From an uncultured Roseibium sp. (GTDB taxonomy: Bacteria > Pseudomonadota > Alphaproteobacteria > Rhizobiales > Stappiaceae), in assembly GCF_963669205.1 (NCBI RefSeq), contig NZ_OY769915.1, positions 2,888,001-2,952,000 of the forward strand: 64,000 bases of DNA. Direction: 5' to 3'. The number at the start of each line of letters is the position of its first letter. The stretch's first letter is position 1. Of this stretch, positions 43,007-51,413 are shown piece after piece. The position numbers and the translations under genes were made by a program. Below the pieces are notes generated by a model, which saw nothing but the letters and a program-made list of their open reading frames with translations, had not been told where the DNA came from and searched no databases.

Positions 43007-44068
43007 TCAGGCGACGTGTTCGGCAGCCTTGGCCGACGGCAGGTCAAGTTCGGTCTTGACCAGGTTCCGGCCGGCATTCTTGGCTGCATAAAGCGCCTCG
43101 TCGGCGCGGGATACGATTGAGTGTGCCGTATCGATCTGTTCAAAGGTTGCGATACCGACCGATATCGTCACGCGCCCGAGATTCTCGCCGGTTGAACGCT
43201 TCACCAGTTCCTTTGACATCACCGCGGTTCTGATGCGTTCACCGATCTCGCCCGCTTCTTCAAGGTTAGACTGAGGCAGGATGATGGAAAACTCCTCGCC
43301 GCCATACCGGCAGGCAATGTCCTGTGTCTTGATGTTCTGCTTGACCGCCAGCGCGACGAGACGCAGCACTTGGTCACCCGTCTGGTGTCCGTAGGTGTCG
43401 TTGAACTTCTTGAAATGATCGATATCCGTCATCAGCAGCGCAAAGCTGCGCGTGCTGTCCTTGGACTGGTCGACGATCTTTTCCAGTGAAACTTCGAAGT
43501 GTTTCCGGTTGTTCAGCGTCGTCAACTCGTCCGTCAGAGATTCATAGCGAATCGCTTCGAGCGAGGACTGCAGGTTCTCGATGTGCTTTTTCGACTCAAG
43601 CAGCTGGCTTTCGAGCTTCCGGTTGGAAGCCACAGCATTCTGGGTCGATTTCACGAGATGCGTGACGTAGAGCTGCAGTTTCTTAGGATCGTCCAGCCGC
43701 TTGATTTTTTCCCCGGCCTGTTCGAGGGAGCTGCCATAGTCCGACGTCGCGTCTGCGCTCAGTTTCAGCGATTCGATGAGTTCTTCGACTTCCCTGGAAA
43801 CCTTGGTGCCGACTTCGTCGAGGCGGTCGCCGAGGCGCGTAGGGGAAAGGAAACGCCCGTAAAGGTTCAGCATTTCATCGGTGCTGACCCGGCCTTTTTC
43901 CTTGATGGTCTCGTTGACGGCCCTGTTGAGACCCTGATTGTAGCCGGCCGCATATGTGTACCAGAGCTCATAGGAGCGCGGGTATGCCGGCAACGTGTTT
44001 TTTCTTATATATCCGACAGCGGACTCACCATACTTGATGGTCCGGCTATGGTCGTCTTCTTCAGACAT
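43007..44068 (-). CDS. Diguanylate cyclase (GGDEF domain)
   Basis: 353 residues. The N-terminal half (1-185) is soluble and helical with a coiled coil (ASNRKLESQLLESKKHIENL) and probably senses or dimerises. The GGDEF domain starts at YESLTDELTTLNNRKHFEVS; DIDHFKKFNDTYGHQTGDQV binds metal, and the active site is RYGGEEFSIILP. The inhibitory site, normally RxxD five residues earlier, reads KTQD, so product inhibition may be weakened. It makes c-di-GMP. There is no membrane segment and no EAL domain. Confidence 0.93.
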   Translation of the reverse strand: MSEEDDHSRTIKYGESAVGYIRKNTLPAYPRSYELWYTYAAGYNQGLNRAVNETIKEKGRVSTDEMLNLYGRFLSPTRLGDRLDEVGTKVSREVEELIESLKLSADATSDYGSSLEQAGEKIKRLDDPKKLQLYVTHLVKSTQNAVASNRKLESQLLESKKHIENLQSSLEAIRYESLTDELTTLNNRKHFEVSLEKIVDQSKDSTRSFALLMTDIDHFKKFNDTYGHQTGDQVLRLVALAVKQNIKTQDIACRYGGEEFSIILPQSNLEEAGEIGERIRTAVMSKELVKRSTGENLGRVTISVGIATFEQIDTAHSIVSRADEALYAAKNAGRNLVKTELDLPSAKAAEHVA

Positions 44069-44190
44069 AGAGCTTCTCTCACCTTCACCTTGCGAATCCG
44101 CCCCACACGGTCACAAGATATAGGTCCCAAGGTCTGATGGAAGATTTAAGGAGCGGTTAAGCTTAAGGGAAAACCTTGTAAAAAGTGACG

Positions 44191-45633
44191 TTACGACGCT
44201 TTTTTCGGACGCGGCTCGCGCAGCAGGAAGGCCGGTATGTGGACACCCGCGCTGAAAGCAGGTTCGAGTTTGTCGTTCCTGGCTTTTTTGCTCGCGGGTT
44301 TTTGCGGAAGTTCCGAGACTGATACCGGGCTCATTGCGTCTTTCTGCTCCTGTCTGCCGTCCGTGTCGGCATCACGCTGTTTGGCCTGCGAACGACGTCT
44401 GCCAGACGACTTTGTCTGAGGGGCGTCGTTGTCGTTGCTGGATTCGCTCTTGGAGGTCTTGCCTGATTTGCGGCGCGCCTTGCGCTCCTTGGCGGCTGCC
44501 TCGAAATCAATCGGCTCACCGAGCCAGTCAATTGTCTTCTTGATCAGCGTCTCGATCGCATCGAGATACTTTTTGTCTTCGCCCGTCACGAGTGTGTAGG
44601 CGGTCCCGCTGCGGCCCGCGCGTCCCGTTCGGCCGATACGGTGAACATAGTCTTCAGCGTTGATCGGCACGTCGTAGTTGAACACGTGGCTGACTTCGGG
44701 AATGTCGAGCCCGCGCGCAGCGACATCGCTGGCAACGAGCAGCTTGATGCTGCCTTTCCGGAAGCTGTCCAACATCATCATCCGTGTGCGCTGGTCCATG
44801 TCCCCGTGCAGGGTGCCGACATTGTATTCATGGCGTTCGAGCGAGCGGAACAGCGTCGACACATCGCGCTTGCGGTTGCAGAACACGATCGCGTTCTGCA
44901 GATCTTCGGCTCCGTCCAGAAGCTCGCGCAATGCAGCGCGCTTTTCAAAGTCCTTGGACGGAGACGCTTTCAACTGCTGGCTCACGTTTTCTGCCGTGGA
45001 AGAGGTCGGTGCAACTTCGATCCGTGCCGGGTTCTGAAGGAACGTGTCGGTGAGGCGCTGAATTTCAGGCGGCATCGTTGCCGAGAAGAACAGCGTCTGG
45101 CGCGTGAACGGGATCAGCTTGCAAATCCGCTCGATATCCGGGATGAACCCCATGTCCAACATGCGGTCGGCTTCGTCGATGACCAGGATTTCAACGCCTT
45201 GCAGCAGGAGCTTGCCGCGCTCGAAATGGTCGAGCAGCCGTCCGGGAGTCGCGATCAGGACGTCCGTGCCGCGATCGAGTTTCCTGTCCTGTTCGGCAAA
45301 GGAGACACCTCCAATGAGCAGAGCCACATTGAGTTTGTGGTTGGTGCCGTATTTCTCGAAATTCTCTTCAACCTGGGCGGCGAGTTCGCGCGTCGGCTCC
45401 AGAATAAGCGTGCGCGGCATGCGTGCCCGTGCGCGCCCTTTCTCAAGAAGCGTCAGCATGGGCAGCGTGAAGCTGGCAGTCTTGCCGGTCCCGGTCTGCG
45501 CAATGCCGAGAATGTCCCGCCGTTCCAGCACCTGCGGTATCGCGCCGGCCTGGATCGCTGTGGGTTCCTTGTAACCTGCTGCGTCAACTGCAGCGAGCAC
45601 CTTCTCGCTAAGACCGAGAGTATCAAATGACAT
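44191..45633 (-). CDS. rhlE: DEAD-box RNA helicase, RhlE type
   Basis: 480 residues from ATG at 45633 (MSFDTLGLSEKVLAAVDAAG). All DEAD-box motifs are present: Q motif TAIQAGAIPQVL, Walker A AQTGTGKTASFTLPM, PTRELAAQV, VATPGRLLD as IATPGRLLDHFERG, DEAD as VIDEADRMLDMGF, SAT and the final HRIGRTGRAGRSG. The C-terminal 110 residues are a basic, disordered tail (KERKARRKSGKTSKSE), common in RhlE. It remodels structured RNA, e.g. in ribosome assembly or cold adaptation. A long leader with a possible 18-codon ORF precedes it. Confidence 0.95.
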   Translation of the reverse strand: MSFDTLGLSEKVLAAVDAAGYKEPTAIQAGAIPQVLERRDILGIAQTGTGKTASFTLPMLTLLEKGRARARMPRTLILEPTRELAAQVEENFEKYGTNHKLNVALLIGGVSFAEQDRKLDRGTDVLIATPGRLLDHFERGKLLLQGVEILVIDEADRMLDMGFIPDIERICKLIPFTRQTLFFSATMPPEIQRLTDTFLQNPARIEVAPTSSTAENVSQQLKASPSKDFEKRAALRELLDGAEDLQNAIVFCNRKRDVSTLFRSLERHEYNVGTLHGDMDQRTRMMMLDSFRKGSIKLLVASDVAARGLDIPEVSHVFNYDVPINAEDYVHRIGRTGRAGRSGTAYTLVTGEDKKYLDAIETLIKKTIDWLGEPIDFEAAAKERKARRKSGKTSKSESSNDNDAPQTKSSGRRRSQAKQRDADTDGRQEQKDAMSPVSVSELPQKPASKKARNDKLEPAFSAGVHIPAFLLREPRPKKAS

Positions 45634-45990
45634 GGAGCGTTTCGCCCAAATGTTGTGATTGTTAGACGACAGAACTGAGGAGAACCCGGGTGCTATCGTG
45701 CGCACACACTACATTCATGCGCTCCGGTGTCAATGCGCCATTGAGGTAAATTTCCAAGAAAATCGAGTATTTCTGAGCAATAATTTTCAACTGAGTTAAT
45801 AGTGGAGGCAGCTGGACTTGTTTTTCTGCTTCGAGGTGCCTCAATCTGCCGCAATAATTTGCAAAATGATTGCCTGTTTTTGCAACAAAAAAACCGTGCC
45901 CTTCGTGCCTGACGCGTCCAAAAGTCTGTGAAAGACCTTATGGAACAACGCGTTCCTTTCCGCAAACGAAACCGCGGTATGCCGGTTCAT
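45634..45990. other. Leader/promoter region of rhlE
   Basis: 357 bp between parE and rhlE, relatively AT-rich from 45740 to 45900. It holds the rhlE promoter and a long untranslated leader as is usual for cold-induced helicase genes. No convincing terminator for parE is seen. Confidence 0.35.
45662..45718 (-). CDS. Possible leader peptide upstream of rhlE
   Basis: An 18-codon ORF (MNVVCAHDSTRVLLSSVV) on the rhlE strand ends 28 bp before the rhlE start. A CGGAG lies just before its ATG, though spacing is short. Its closeness to the helicase start could couple translation of the two. It may equally be chance; I have no homology to support it. Confidence 0.25.
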   Translation of the reverse strand: MNVVCAHDSTRVLLSSVV

Positions 45991-48036
45991 CTAGATATCG
46001 AGATCATCGGCGAACTCGGCATTCTCCTGAATGAAACGGAAGCGCGCTTCAGGTTTGTTACCCATGAGCCTTTCAACCGTATCGTTTGTCGTACCGATAT
46101 CCATCTCATCCACCGCGACTTTGAGCATCGAGCGTTTCGAAGGATCCATCGTTGTTTCCTTGAGCTGCGCCGGCAGCATTTCACCCAGGCCCTTGAAACG
46201 GCCTATTTCCACCTTTGACTTTCCTTTGAAGGCAGTCTCCAGCAGTTCGTCCTTGTGTGCATCATCGCGCGCATAAAGCGTCTTGCCGCCCTGGCTCAGG
46301 CGATAGAGGGGCGGGACGGCGAGGAACAGGTGACCGCTGCGTATGAGTTCAGGCATTTCACGGTAGAAAAAGGTGATCAGCAGGGACGCGATGTGCGCCC
46401 CATCGACATCCGCATCCGTCATGATCACGATCTTCTCATAGCGCAGGTCCGCGTCCCGGTATTGTGACCGTGTCCCGCAGCCGAGCGCCTGGATCAGATC
46501 AGCAAGTTGCTGGTTCGCAACCAGCTTGTCCCGTCCCGCATTGGCGACGTTCAGGATCTTGCCGCGCAAGGGCAGGATGGCCTGGTTCGAACGGTTGCGC
46601 GCCTGCTTCGCAGAGCCACCGGCCGAGTCGCCCTCCACGATGAACAGCTCTGTTCCGTCCGCCTGATTGGCCGAACAGTCGGCAAGTTTGCCGGGCAGGC
46701 GGAGTTTCCGCACCGCGGATTTGCGCGCAACGTCCTTTTCCTGTCGGCGTCTCAGGCGCTCGTCGGCGCGGTCAATCACCCATTCCAGCAATTTGTTCGC
46801 CTGGTTAGGGGACGCGGTCAGCCAGTGATCGAACGCATCACGCACCGCGGCTTCGGTCACGCGCGTTGCCTCATTGGTTGCAAGCTTGTCTTTGGTCTGT
46901 CCGACGAATTCGGGTTCGCGGATGAACACCGACAGCATGCCGCCGGCAGAGGTCATCACGTCATCGCCGGTGATGATGCTGGCTTTTTTGTTGTTCGTGA
47001 GTTCGCCATAGGCTTTCAGGCCGCGCAGCAGCGCATAGCGAAAACCTGCTTCATGCGTTCCGCCTTCCGGTGTGGGAACGGTGTTGCAGTAGGAATTGAC
47101 GAAGCCGTCGCCCGCGAACCAGTTCACGGCCCATTCGACAGAGCCGTGTTTTCCCGTCTTGTCTGTCCGGCCCGCAAAGATCTCTTCAACGACGCGGCGT
47201 TCACTCGTGAGGCGCTCGGCCAGAAAATCCTTCAGGCCGCCGGGGAAGTGGAAGACTGCTTCCGCAGGTGTTGCGTCTTTGCCGTCGATCAGGTCGGGAT
47301 CGCAGTGCCACCTGATTTCGACGCCGCCAAAAAGATAGGCCTTTGAGCGTGCCATCTTGAGGAGCCGGGCAGGTTTGAACCTGGCATTCCTGCCGAAGAT
47401 CTCCTCATCCGGCTTGAAGCGCACGAGCGTACCGCGCCGGTTCTGCGTGTCCCCGACCATTTCGAGCGCACCTTGAGGGTGGCCCCGGCGGAATGTCTGG
47501 CGATAAAGCTTCCTGCTGCGCGCAACCTCCACGACAAGCTCTTCGGAAAGCGCATTCACCACCGAGACGCCAACACCGTGCAAACCGCCGGACGTCTCAT
47601 AGACCTTGCTGTCGAACTTTCCGCCCGCATGAAGTGTCGTCATGATCACTTCAAGGGCGGATTTGTCTTTGAACTTGGGGTGCGGATCAACAGGGATACC
47701 GCGCCCGTTGTCGACGATGGTGAGGTATCCATCCGCCGAAAGCGACACGTCGATCCATGTTGCGTGCCCGGCAACGGCTTCGTCCATGGAGTTGTCGATC
47801 ACCTCGGCGAATAGGTGATGCAGCGCTTTTTCGTCGGTCCCGCCGATATACATGCCAGGCCGGCGCCGGACCGGTTCAAGGCCCTCAAGAACCTCGATGT
47901 CTGCTGCTGAATAGTCTTCGGGATTTGGAACGGCAGCGATCGGGCGCTTCTTCGCGGGCGCGGTTTGGGGTGGGCTTTCGCCAATGGTCGCGGCTCGCGC
48001 CGCATTGCCAGCAAACAGATCGTCTTTTGCGCTCAT
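45991..48036 (-). CDS. parE: DNA topoisomerase IV subunit B
   Basis: 681 residues from ATG at 48036 (the in-frame codon at 48060 adds 8 residues). GHKL ATPase: EGLEPVRRRPGMYIGGTDEK, the catalytic Glu/Asn in EVIDNSMDEAVAGHA, YLTIVDNGRGIPVD and GLHGVGVSVVNALSE. The Toprim part has ELFIVEGDSAGGSAKQARNR and MTDADVDGAHIASLL. The length and the IGGTDEKALHHLF motif fit ParE better than GyrB (about 800 residues). It decatenates chromosomes with ParC, which is not in the window. Confidence 0.95.
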   Translation of the reverse strand: MSAKDDLFAGNAARAATIGESPPQTAPAKKRPIAAVPNPEDYSAADIEVLEGLEPVRRRPGMYIGGTDEKALHHLFAEVIDNSMDEAVAGHATWIDVSLSADGYLTIVDNGRGIPVDPHPKFKDKSALEVIMTTLHAGGKFDSKVYETSGGLHGVGVSVVNALSEELVVEVARSRKLYRQTFRRGHPQGALEMVGDTQNRRGTLVRFKPDEEIFGRNARFKPARLLKMARSKAYLFGGVEIRWHCDPDLIDGKDATPAEAVFHFPGGLKDFLAERLTSERRVVEEIFAGRTDKTGKHGSVEWAVNWFAGDGFVNSYCNTVPTPEGGTHEAGFRYALLRGLKAYGELTNNKKASIITGDDVMTSAGGMLSVFIREPEFVGQTKDKLATNEATRVTEAAVRDAFDHWLTASPNQANKLLEWVIDRADERLRRRQEKDVARKSAVRKLRLPGKLADCSANQADGTELFIVEGDSAGGSAKQARNRSNQAILPLRGKILNVANAGRDKLVANQQLADLIQALGCGTRSQYRDADLRYEKIVIMTDADVDGAHIASLLITFFYREMPELIRSGHLFLAVPPLYRLSQGGKTLYARDDAHKDELLETAFKGKSKVEIGRFKGLGEMLPAQLKETTMDPSKRSMLKVAVDEMDIGTTNDTVERLMGNKPEARFRFIQENAEFADDLDI

Positions 48037-48534
48037 TCCGTCTCGCCTGAAGGGTCTCATTCCGGATGGTGCCGGGTCTATGTCGATACCTACACCGAAT
48101 CAAAGGCAAGTTTGAAGGACAAATGCAGAACGGCAAAGGATTTTGCCATAAAGCCCCTGTTTTCAACAGAGACCATCGAATTCGGCCGCTGGAAACCGAT
48201 CATCAACGCACTTGTGTTTATCTGCGAACGAAGGACCTGGGCGTATCCGGTAAATGTGCTGTTTGGGCAACACTCGCGGACAGAGTCACGGTTGTGAGCC
48301 TCGAAAATCAAAGTTGCCCATGTTCAGCCATGTTTGGGCAGCAACCGTTACGCTAAGTTCGGTTGTCCGGAAAACGATGCATGCATTGTTCTTTGAACAA
48401 CCGCTAACGGAAGAAACCCGCAAATCGTCTTATTTGAGCCAACAATGGCCAAACTTAAGCCGAATTGCTTGGCCAGTTTGGGCACCTCAAAAAGAAAACC
48501 GTCCGGGCATGAGGACGGAACGAAGAGACAGGAA
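48037..48534. other. parE-exoR divergent region with repeated TTTGGGCA motifs
   Basis: 498 bp. TTTGGGCA occurs at 48262-48269, 48333-48340 and 48477-48484, with an inverted TTGCCCA at 48314-48320 that pairs with the second copy. TTGTTCTTTGAACAA (48386-48400) is a perfect palindrome. A 6-bp hairpin CCGTCC/GGACGG (48499-48518) lies 17 bp before the exoR start. The clustering suggests a regulated promoter. No ORF is supported. Confidence 0.45.
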
Positions 48535-49476
48535 ATGCGCGAGGCGCGAACAACATTAAAAGCCGTTGAGAACGAACGGCCTGTCGCTGGACTTTGGCTT
48601 GGTGTTTATCGCCAGTCTTGTGAGCGCAGCTGGTTTCCATTGCTGAAGGGCATCGGAAAACACGGCCTGCTGTGCGCGGCGCTGAGCCTCGGACTTGTCG
48701 GTGCGGCCGCCGCATTCGACGGTCAATCCAGTTCCGACGTGACGATTGGCGGCGAAGCCCTGTCGCCCTCGGAAGCCTTGCGTGCAGGTGCCCGGCAATA
48801 CTATTCGGGCGACAAGGCGGGCGCGCTCAGTTCGCTGCAATATGCTGCCGAGAACGGACAGCCGATGGCCGCCTGGAAGCTTGGCGAGATGTACGCCAAG
48901 GGCGACGGTGTGAAGGAAGACGACCTTAAGGCTTTCCAGTATTACAGCCAGATCGTGCGTGAACATGGCGATGACAGTCCGAGTGCTCCCGACGCACCGT
49001 TCGTGTCCAGCGCATTCGTTGCACTCGGCTCCTACTACCTTGACGGTATCGAAGGCTCCGTTCCGAAGAACGAACTGCGTGCACGCCAGATTTTCACGCA
49101 TGCAGCGTCCTATTTCGGTGACGCTGATGCCCAGTACCAGTTGGGACGCATGTACCAGGACAACAATCATCGCATGGCCGTGCGGTGGTACAATCTCGCT
49201 GCCCTGAAAGGTCATGTGGGCGCACAGGCGCGACTGGGTGAAACGCTTTACACGATCGGCACCTCTGAGAAGAAAAAAGCGCGCGGTCTCATGTGGCTCA
49301 CGGTTGCAAGAGAGCAGGCGGACGGCGCCGATGCCGTCTGGATCAATGCGATGCACGAGCAGTATTTCGCGGTTTCCCCGGAACCCGTGCGGGAAAAGGC
49401 CCGTTCGCTCGCTGATGGCTGGATCCAGCAGAACCGTCCGGACATGCTGACTGCTCAGCAGCTCAAAACCCAGTAA
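48535..49476 (+). CDS. exoR: ExoR-like periplasmic regulator with Sel1 repeats
   Basis: 313 residues from ATG at 48535; an upstream in-frame ATG at 48445 has no better site. A signal segment (GLLCAALSLGLVGAAAAFDG, about residues 43-62) is followed by Sel1-like repeats: YAAENGQPMAAWKLGEMYAKG, AASYFGDADAQYQLGRMYQD and YNLAALKGHVGAQARLGETL. The C-terminus EQYFAVSPEPVREKARSLAD matches ExoR. In Sinorhizobium, ExoR binds the ExoS sensor in the periplasm and holds down the ExoS-ChvI system that controls exopolysaccharide and motility. exoS/chvI are not in the window. Confidence 0.85.
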   Translation: MREARTTLKAVENERPVAGLWLGVYRQSCERSWFPLLKGIGKHGLLCAALSLGLVGAAAAFDGQSSSDVTIGGEALSPSEALRAGARQYYSGDKAGALSSLQYAAENGQPMAAWKLGEMYAKGDGVKEDDLKAFQYYSQIVREHGDDSPSAPDAPFVSSAFVALGSYYLDGIEGSVPKNELRARQIFTHAASYFGDADAQYQLGRMYQDNNHRMAVRWYNLAALKGHVGAQARLGETLYTIGTSEKKKARGLMWLTVAREQADGADAVWINAMHEQYFAVSPEPVREKARSLADGWIQQNRPDMLTAQQLKTQ

Positions 49477-49500
49477 TTTAATGAAATCGGAGTGAAGAGC

Positions 49501-49521
49501 GCGCCCGGAACGATCGGGCGT
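49501..49521. other. Stem-loop between exoR and a convergent gene
   Basis: GCGCCCG (49501-49507) pairs with CGGGCGT (49515-49521). It lies between two convergent stop codons and could end both transcripts, but no T-run follows. Confidence 0.35.
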
Positions 49522-49522
49522 G

Positions 49523-50011
49523 TCAGCCCAGTTCCTCGCGCGCACCATCGATCCGTTCGGACGTGGTTCCGTCCCGCGGATCAATAATGTCGCCTGTCAG
49601 GTTCCTATCGTATTCCAGCGGCAGCATTGAAAGCGGGCAGGGGGCGTTGGTGAATTTCCACGACGTGTTGTTCAGGACCATGGAACAGGTTGCCATCTTC
49701 ATCCCGTTCGGGCTCTTGAGACAGATGGATTCCCCGACACCGTAGTCGGACCCCTTGTACCTGCATGTGCAGCTGATGTTCTGTGCATGTGCGAGAGTGC
49801 TCAGAAAAACGACACCGAAACCGGCCAGCAACGCTGACAGTTTCGCCGCCCTGGCAAGCGGCAAAGCAGGTGCCGGGCGTGATCCCGGTCCGCAATGGTG
49901 CCTGCTTTTTGCCGGCGCAGGCGAGAAGTGGCGAAGAGTTATCCCATTGCGAAAAGAGTACCACGCAGAGGTTTGACCGCAAGTACTCCACGCGATTTGT
50001 AATAATTTCAA
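49523..50011 (-). CDS. Small Cys-containing secreted protein, start uncertain
   Basis: The open frame has 162 codons, but the signal peptide AKLSALLAGFGVVFLSTLAHA is at residues 56-76, so the true start is probably near 49864 (a TTG) or slightly later. The mature part of about 86 residues begins QNISCTCRYKGSDYGVGESI and has five Cys (SCTC, SICL, ATCSM, APCPL), suggesting disulfides and a periplasmic or extracellular place. I do not recognise the family. Confidence 0.6.
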   Translation of the reverse strand: MKLLQIAWSTCGQTSAWYSFRNGITLRHFSPAPAKSRHHCGPGSRPAPALPLARAAKLSALLAGFGVVFLSTLAHAQNISCTCRYKGSDYGVGESICLKSPNGMKMATCSMVLNNTSWKFTNAPCPLSMLPLEYDRNLTGDIIDPRDGTTSERIDGAREELG

Positions 50012-50063
50012 GAATTACGGACAGGGCGCGGCGGCAACGCAAGTGTTGCGCGGTAACGCAACC

Positions 50064-50846
50064 TTACGCGGCCAGCTGAACCCACACGGGCACGTGATCG
50101 GATGGCTTTTCCCACCCGCGAACGTGCTTGTCGATGCCGCAGCCGGACATCCGGTCGGCGGCCTGCGGAGACAAAAGGATGTGGTCGATCCTGATGCCGT
50201 TGTTCCTTTGCCATGCACCTGCCTGATAGTCCCAGAAAGTGTAGGTTTCCGGTGCTTCGGTGCAGGCGCGCACGGCCTCTGTCAGGCCCAGGTTGGTGAG
50301 GGCTCTGAAACGTTGCCTGCTTTCAGGTTGAAAGAGAGCATCGTCGAGCCAGTTTTGCGGGTTCTTCGCGTCGACAGGATCCGGTATCACGTTGAAATCG
50401 CCCAGCAGGATATAAGCGTTCTCATCGCGCAGCCGGTCTTCCGCATGCGCAATCAAACGGTCCATCCATCCGATCTTGTAGGGAAACTTCTCGCTTCCCA
50501 TCGGGTTCCCGTTCGGCAGGTAAAGGCATCCGAATCGGACAGCGCCCAGATCCGTTGAAACCGACGCTTCAATGAAACGGGCCTGTTCGTCGCTATCGTC
50601 GCCGGGAAGCCGCCGCATGACATCTTCGAGCGGCTTCTTGGAGAGCAGCGCAACACCGTTGAAGCCTTTCTGGCCGTGCGTTTCCAAGTTGTAGCCCAGA
50701 TCCTCGAAGGGCTGGCGCGGGAAGTTTTCATCAACCGACTTGATTTCCTGAAGGCAGGCAACGTCCGGCGACGTCTCCTTCAACCATTCAAGGACCGTGT
50801 CGATGCGCGCCTTCACGCCATTGATGTTCCAGGTGGCAATCCGCAT
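50064..50846 (-). CDS. xthA: Exodeoxyribonuclease III
   Basis: 260 residues. Endonuclease/exonuclease/phosphatase fold with all active-site motifs: RIATWNINGVKARIDTVLEW, the metal Glu in CLQEIKSVDENFP, LLGDFNVIPDPVDAKNP, and the catalytic SDHVPVWVQ at the end. The enzyme acts in base-excision repair as AP endonuclease and 3'-5' exonuclease. Single gene; the upstream erpA ends 80 bp away on the same strand. Confidence 0.96.
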   Translation of the reverse strand: MRIATWNINGVKARIDTVLEWLKETSPDVACLQEIKSVDENFPRQPFEDLGYNLETHGQKGFNGVALLSKKPLEDVMRRLPGDDSDEQARFIEASVSTDLGAVRFGCLYLPNGNPMGSEKFPYKIGWMDRLIAHAEDRLRDENAYILLGDFNVIPDPVDAKNPQNWLDDALFQPESRQRFRALTNLGLTEAVRACTEAPETYTFWDYQAGAWQRNNGIRIDHILLSPQAADRMSGCGIDKHVRGWEKPSDHVPVWVQLAA

Positions 50847-50926
50847 CCGCCCGTATGTCCTGTGCTGGAGTTTTTGCCGCGCAATCCGGCTTGAAAAAGG
50901 AGCGCCTGATTCAGACCCTGAAGCTA

Positions 50927-51268
50927 TCAGATCGTGAAGCTGGTGCCGCAGCCACAGCCGGCGGTGGCATTCGGGTTGTTGATCTGAAACGACTGTCCGA
51001 TGAGATCATCGACAAAATCGATTTCCGATCCGCCCATGTACTGAAGCGATACGGAATCGACCAGGACGGTCGCCCCAGTTTTTTCAATGACCAGATCATC
51101 GTCTTCCGAGCGATCGACAACGTCGTATTTGTATTGCAAACCCGAGCAGCCGCCGCCTTCGACACTGACCCGAAGCATGCTTCCCGCGGGTTCGCCGGAT
51201 AATATCTTGGCAATGCGCTTGGCAGCGCGTTCACTCACTGTTACTCGATTTTCAAGTGTTTCGGTCAT
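50927..51268 (-). CDS. erpA: Iron-sulfur cluster insertion protein ErpA
   Basis: 113 residues from the ATG at 51268. A-type carrier with Cys in VEGGGCSGLQYKYDV and AGCGCGTSFTI. TVSERAAKRIAKIL is the N-terminal helix. It differs from the SufA at 41860 and is the second A-type carrier in the window. It is divergent from dgt, an arrangement common in Rhizobiales. It delivers clusters to apo-enzymes. Confidence 0.95.
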   Translation of the reverse strand: MTETLENRVTVSERAAKRIAKILSGEPAGSMLRVSVEGGGCSGLQYKYDVVDRSEDDDLVIEKTGATVLVDSVSLQYMGGSEIDFVDDLIGQSFQINNPNATAGCGCGTSFTI

Positions 51269-51413
51269 CTTCTGCCGACTCGCTGTGCTCTTGTAAGTGG
51301 CCAAGAGCAGGAAACCTGACTTATTCAGATAAGTAAGTTTTGAATGCGCTCGCGTCAATCTGCGGCGCGCGATAAGACTGGGTGAAGCAGCATTGAACGG
51401 TGACGGGTCGCAG

